A program made the translations under genes and the position numbers. The notes beneath the pieces were generated by a model that saw only the letters and a list, made by a program, of their open reading frames with translations, was not told the DNA's origin and did not search any database. Source: Leuctra nigra (taxonomy: Eukaryota > Arthropoda > Insecta > Plecoptera > Leuctridae). From it: a stretch of DNA of 64,000 nucleotides. This document shows positions 61,201 through 64,000 of this stretch, one piece after another (within the stretch, counting starts at the first letter, position 1; each line of letters starts with the position of its first letter). The DNA is taken from positions 14,663,705-14,727,704 of the forward strand of contig OW203769.1 in assembly GCA_934045905.1 (NCBI GenBank), given 5' to 3'.

Positions 61201-64000
61201 TTAAAATAATTCTTTACTCGGCCTTTTGGCTAAGATAACTGTATATTGATAAATTTCACTTCTCGACCTTTTGGCTAAGATAGCAGAATTAGATATAAAA
61301 AATCTCGGCCTTTTGGCTAAGATGAGAATGTAAAGCTATGAAAACACTTCTCGGCCTTTTGGCTAAGATGAGAGTGAATGCCTGAAAAATTATTTATCGG
61401 CCTTTTGTCAAAAATAACTGTATATTGATATATTTCATTTCTCGGCCTTTTGGATAAAATGAGAGTGTATAGCTTAAAAATCTCTTCTCGGCCTTTTGGC
61501 TAAGATTACAGTATTTAAATAATTCACTTCTCGGCCTTTTTGCTAAGATAACTGTATATTGATATATTTCATTTTTCGGCCTTTTGGTTAAGATAGCAGT
61601 ATTAAAAAAAAAAAATCTCGGCCTTTTGGCTTAGATGAGAATGTAAAGCTTTGAAAACACTTCTCGGCCTTTTGGTTAAGATGAGAGTGTATAGCTTAAA
61701 AATACACTCTCGGCCTTATGGCTACGATATCAGGTTTTAATAACCTTCTAGGCCTATTGGCTAAGATAACTGTATATTGCTATATTTCACTTCTCAGCCT
61801 TTTGGCTACGATGAGAGTTTTAAGCTTTAAAATTATTTATCGGCCTTATGGCTACGATAGCAGTATTTAAAAATCTTTTCGGCCTTTTGGCTAAGAAGAG
61901 TGTGTATAGGTGTAAAATCACTTCTAGCAGTATTAGCAGCATTTTTATAATAATAACTTCTGGGCCTTTTGGCTAAGATGAGAGTGTATTGCTTTTAAAT
62001 CACTTATCAGCCTTATGGCTAAGATTAGAGTGTATAGCTTTGGAATCTCTTCTCGGCCTTTTGGCTTAGATTAGAGTGTATAGCTGTAAAATCATTTATC
62101 GGCCTTTTGGCTTAGATAACTGTATATTGATATATTTCACTTCTTGGCCTTTTGGCTAAGATGAGAGTGTATAACTTTGAAATCGCTTCTCGGCCTTTTG
62201 GCTAAGATGAAAGTGTATAGCTGTAAAATCATTTATCGGCCTTTTGTCTAAGATAACTGTATATTGCTATATTTCACTTTTCGGCCTTTTGGCTAAGATG
62301 AGAGTGTATAGCTTTAAAATTTTTTCTCGACCTTTTGGCTAAGAAGAGAGTGTGTCTGTAAAAAATTGTATCGGCCTTTTGGCTAAGATAACAGTATTTG
62401 AATAATTTTCTTCTCGGCCTTTAGGCTAAGATAACTGTATATTGATATATTTCATTTCTCGGCCTTTTGGTTAAGATGAGAGTGTATAGCTAAAAAATCA
62501 CTACTCGGCCTTATGGCTACGATAACAGGATTTAATAACCTTCTAGGCCTATTGGCTAAGATAACTGTATATTGATATATTTCACTTCTCGGCCTTTTGG
62601 CAACGATGAGAGTTTTTAGCTTTATAATCATTTATCGGCCTTATGGCTACGATAGCAGTATTTTAAAATCTTCTCAGCCTTTTGGCTAAGAAGAGAGTGT
62701 ATAGGTGTAAAATCACTTCAAGCTGTATTAGCAGCATTTTTATAATAATAACTTCTGGGCCTTTTGGCTAAGATAAGAGTGTATTGCTTTTAAATCACTT
62801 TTCAGCATTATGGCTACGATAGTAGTATTTAAAAATCTTCTCGTCCATTTGGCTAAGATAACTGTATATCGAAAAATTTCACTTCTCGACCTTTTGGCTA
62901 AGATATCAGTATTAAAAAAAAAAAAAATCTCGGCCTTTTGGCTTGGATGAGAATGTAAAGCTTTGAAATCTCTTCTCGGCCTTTTGGCTAAGATTAGAGT
63001 GTATAGCTGGAAAATCATTTATCGGCCTTTTGTCTAAAATAACTGTATATTGATATATTTCATTTCTCGGCCTTTTTGCTAAGATGAGAGTGTATAGCTT
63101 CAAAATCACTACTCGGCCTTATGGTTACGATAACAGGATTTAATAACCTTCTAGGCCTATTGGCTAAGATAACTGTATATTGCTATATTTCACTTTTCGG
63201 CCTTTTGGCTATGATGAGAGTTATTAGCTTTAAAATCACTTATCAGCCTTATGGCTACGATAGCAGTATTTAAAAATCCTATCGGGCTTTTGACTAAGAT
63301 AATTGTGTATTGCTATATTTCACTTCTCGGCCTTTTGGCTAAGACAGCAGTATTTAAAAAATAATCATTTCTCGGCCTTTTAGCTAAGATGAGAGTGTAT
63401 AGCTTTGAAATCTCTTCTCGGCCTTTTGGCTAAGATTAGAGTGTATAGCTTTGAAATCTCTTCTCGGCCTTTTGGTTAAGATTAGAGTGTATAGCTGTAA
63501 AATCATTTATCGGCCTTTTGTCTAAGATAACTGTATATTGATATATTTCACTTCTCGGCCTTTTGGCTAAGATAAGATTGTATAGCTTTGGAATCTCTTC
63601 TCGGCCTTTTGGCTAAGATTAGAGTGTATAGCTTTGAAATCTCTTCTCGGCATTTTGGTTAAGATTAGAGTGTATAGCTGTAAAATCATTTATCGGCCTT
63701 TTGGCAAAGATAACTGTATATTGATATATTTCACTTCTCGGCCTTTTGGCAAAGGTGAGAGTGTATAGCTTTAAAATCGCTTCTCGGTCTTTTGGCTAAG
63801 ATAACTGTATATTGATAAATTTCACTTCTCGGCCTTTTGGCTAAGATAGCAGTATTAAAAATAAATCATTTATCGGCCTTCTGGCTAAGATAACATTATT
63901 TAAATAATTCACTTCTGGGCCTTTTGGCTAAGATGAGAGTGTATAGCTTTAAAATCACTTTTTGGCCTTTTGGCTTAGATGAGTGTGTATAGCTTTAAAA
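58243..64000 (+). repeat. U2-derived satellite array running to window end
   Basis: 5.8 kb of stem-loop I units with the linker types seen elsewhere, including recurrent TAGCAGTATTAGCAGCATTT segments (59690, 61925). No gene or inserted element was found, and the array continues beyond the window. Confidence 0.9.

Noticed and set aside
9509..64000. Individual stem-loop I units as functional U2 genes
   Set aside because: They lack the true 5' end, an intact GTAGTA, the Sm site and 3' stem-loops, so none can be a U2 snRNA.

Overview
This is eukaryotic nuclear DNA, most likely from an arthropod (probably an insect). It holds no recognisable cellular protein-coding gene. The evidence is a canonical spliceosomal U2 snRNA sequence, a site-specific non-LTR retrotransposon, Helitron-type elements, a hAT element and AT-rich flanks. 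The species cannot be fixed from the sequence alone. The locus is a U2 snRNA gene neighbourhood colonised by transposons and by satellite DNA that is itself derived from U2.

Layout. Positions 1-6667 hold most of a U2-targeting retrotransposon of the Utopia type, minus strand, with one intact 1725-codon ORF at 1140-6317. It interrupts a U2 gene after about nucleotide 59; the U2 5' part remains at 6668-6726 (minus). Next come the U2 upstream region (6727-7860, with five diverged ~150-bp repeats), a 40-bp U2-derived tandem array (7875-8564), unique flank, and long arrays of 40-47-bp units that all carry the U2 5' stem-loop I sequence on the plus strand. These arrays cover about 26 kb, roughly 41% of the window. 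Helitron-like elements of two families (H1 and H2) interrupt them: H1 at 12119-14013, 17665-20814, 30734-32625, 36277-39430, 49512-50812 and 51103-53457; H2 at 15564-17359, 34176-35971 and 56166-58242. The block 11408-20814 is duplicated at 30023-39429.

A second U2 gene lies at 40853-40964 (minus). Its first 112 nt are intact and uninterrupted by Utopia, and the rest falls in a 200-N gap. Its flank is collinear with that of the first U2 copy apart from three insertions: a 6.1-kb long-inverted-repeat element (41871-47993, with a nested MITE, hAT element, LINE fragment, SINE and tRNA-like sequence) and H1 copies at 49512 and 51103. The duplicate flanks therefore act as natural empty sites and fix the element boundaries.

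How the parts relate. Established: U2 is a U2 snRNP component, and Utopia is a known RLE-type non-LTR lineage that targets U2 genes. Seen here: the satellite units consist of U2 sequence lying 5' of the Utopia insertion point. Inferred: U2 5' fragments orphaned by Utopia or by rearrangement could have seeded the satellite, which then became a landing ground for Helitrons. The H1 elements also carry dense CRE/ETS/YY1-like motif clusters.
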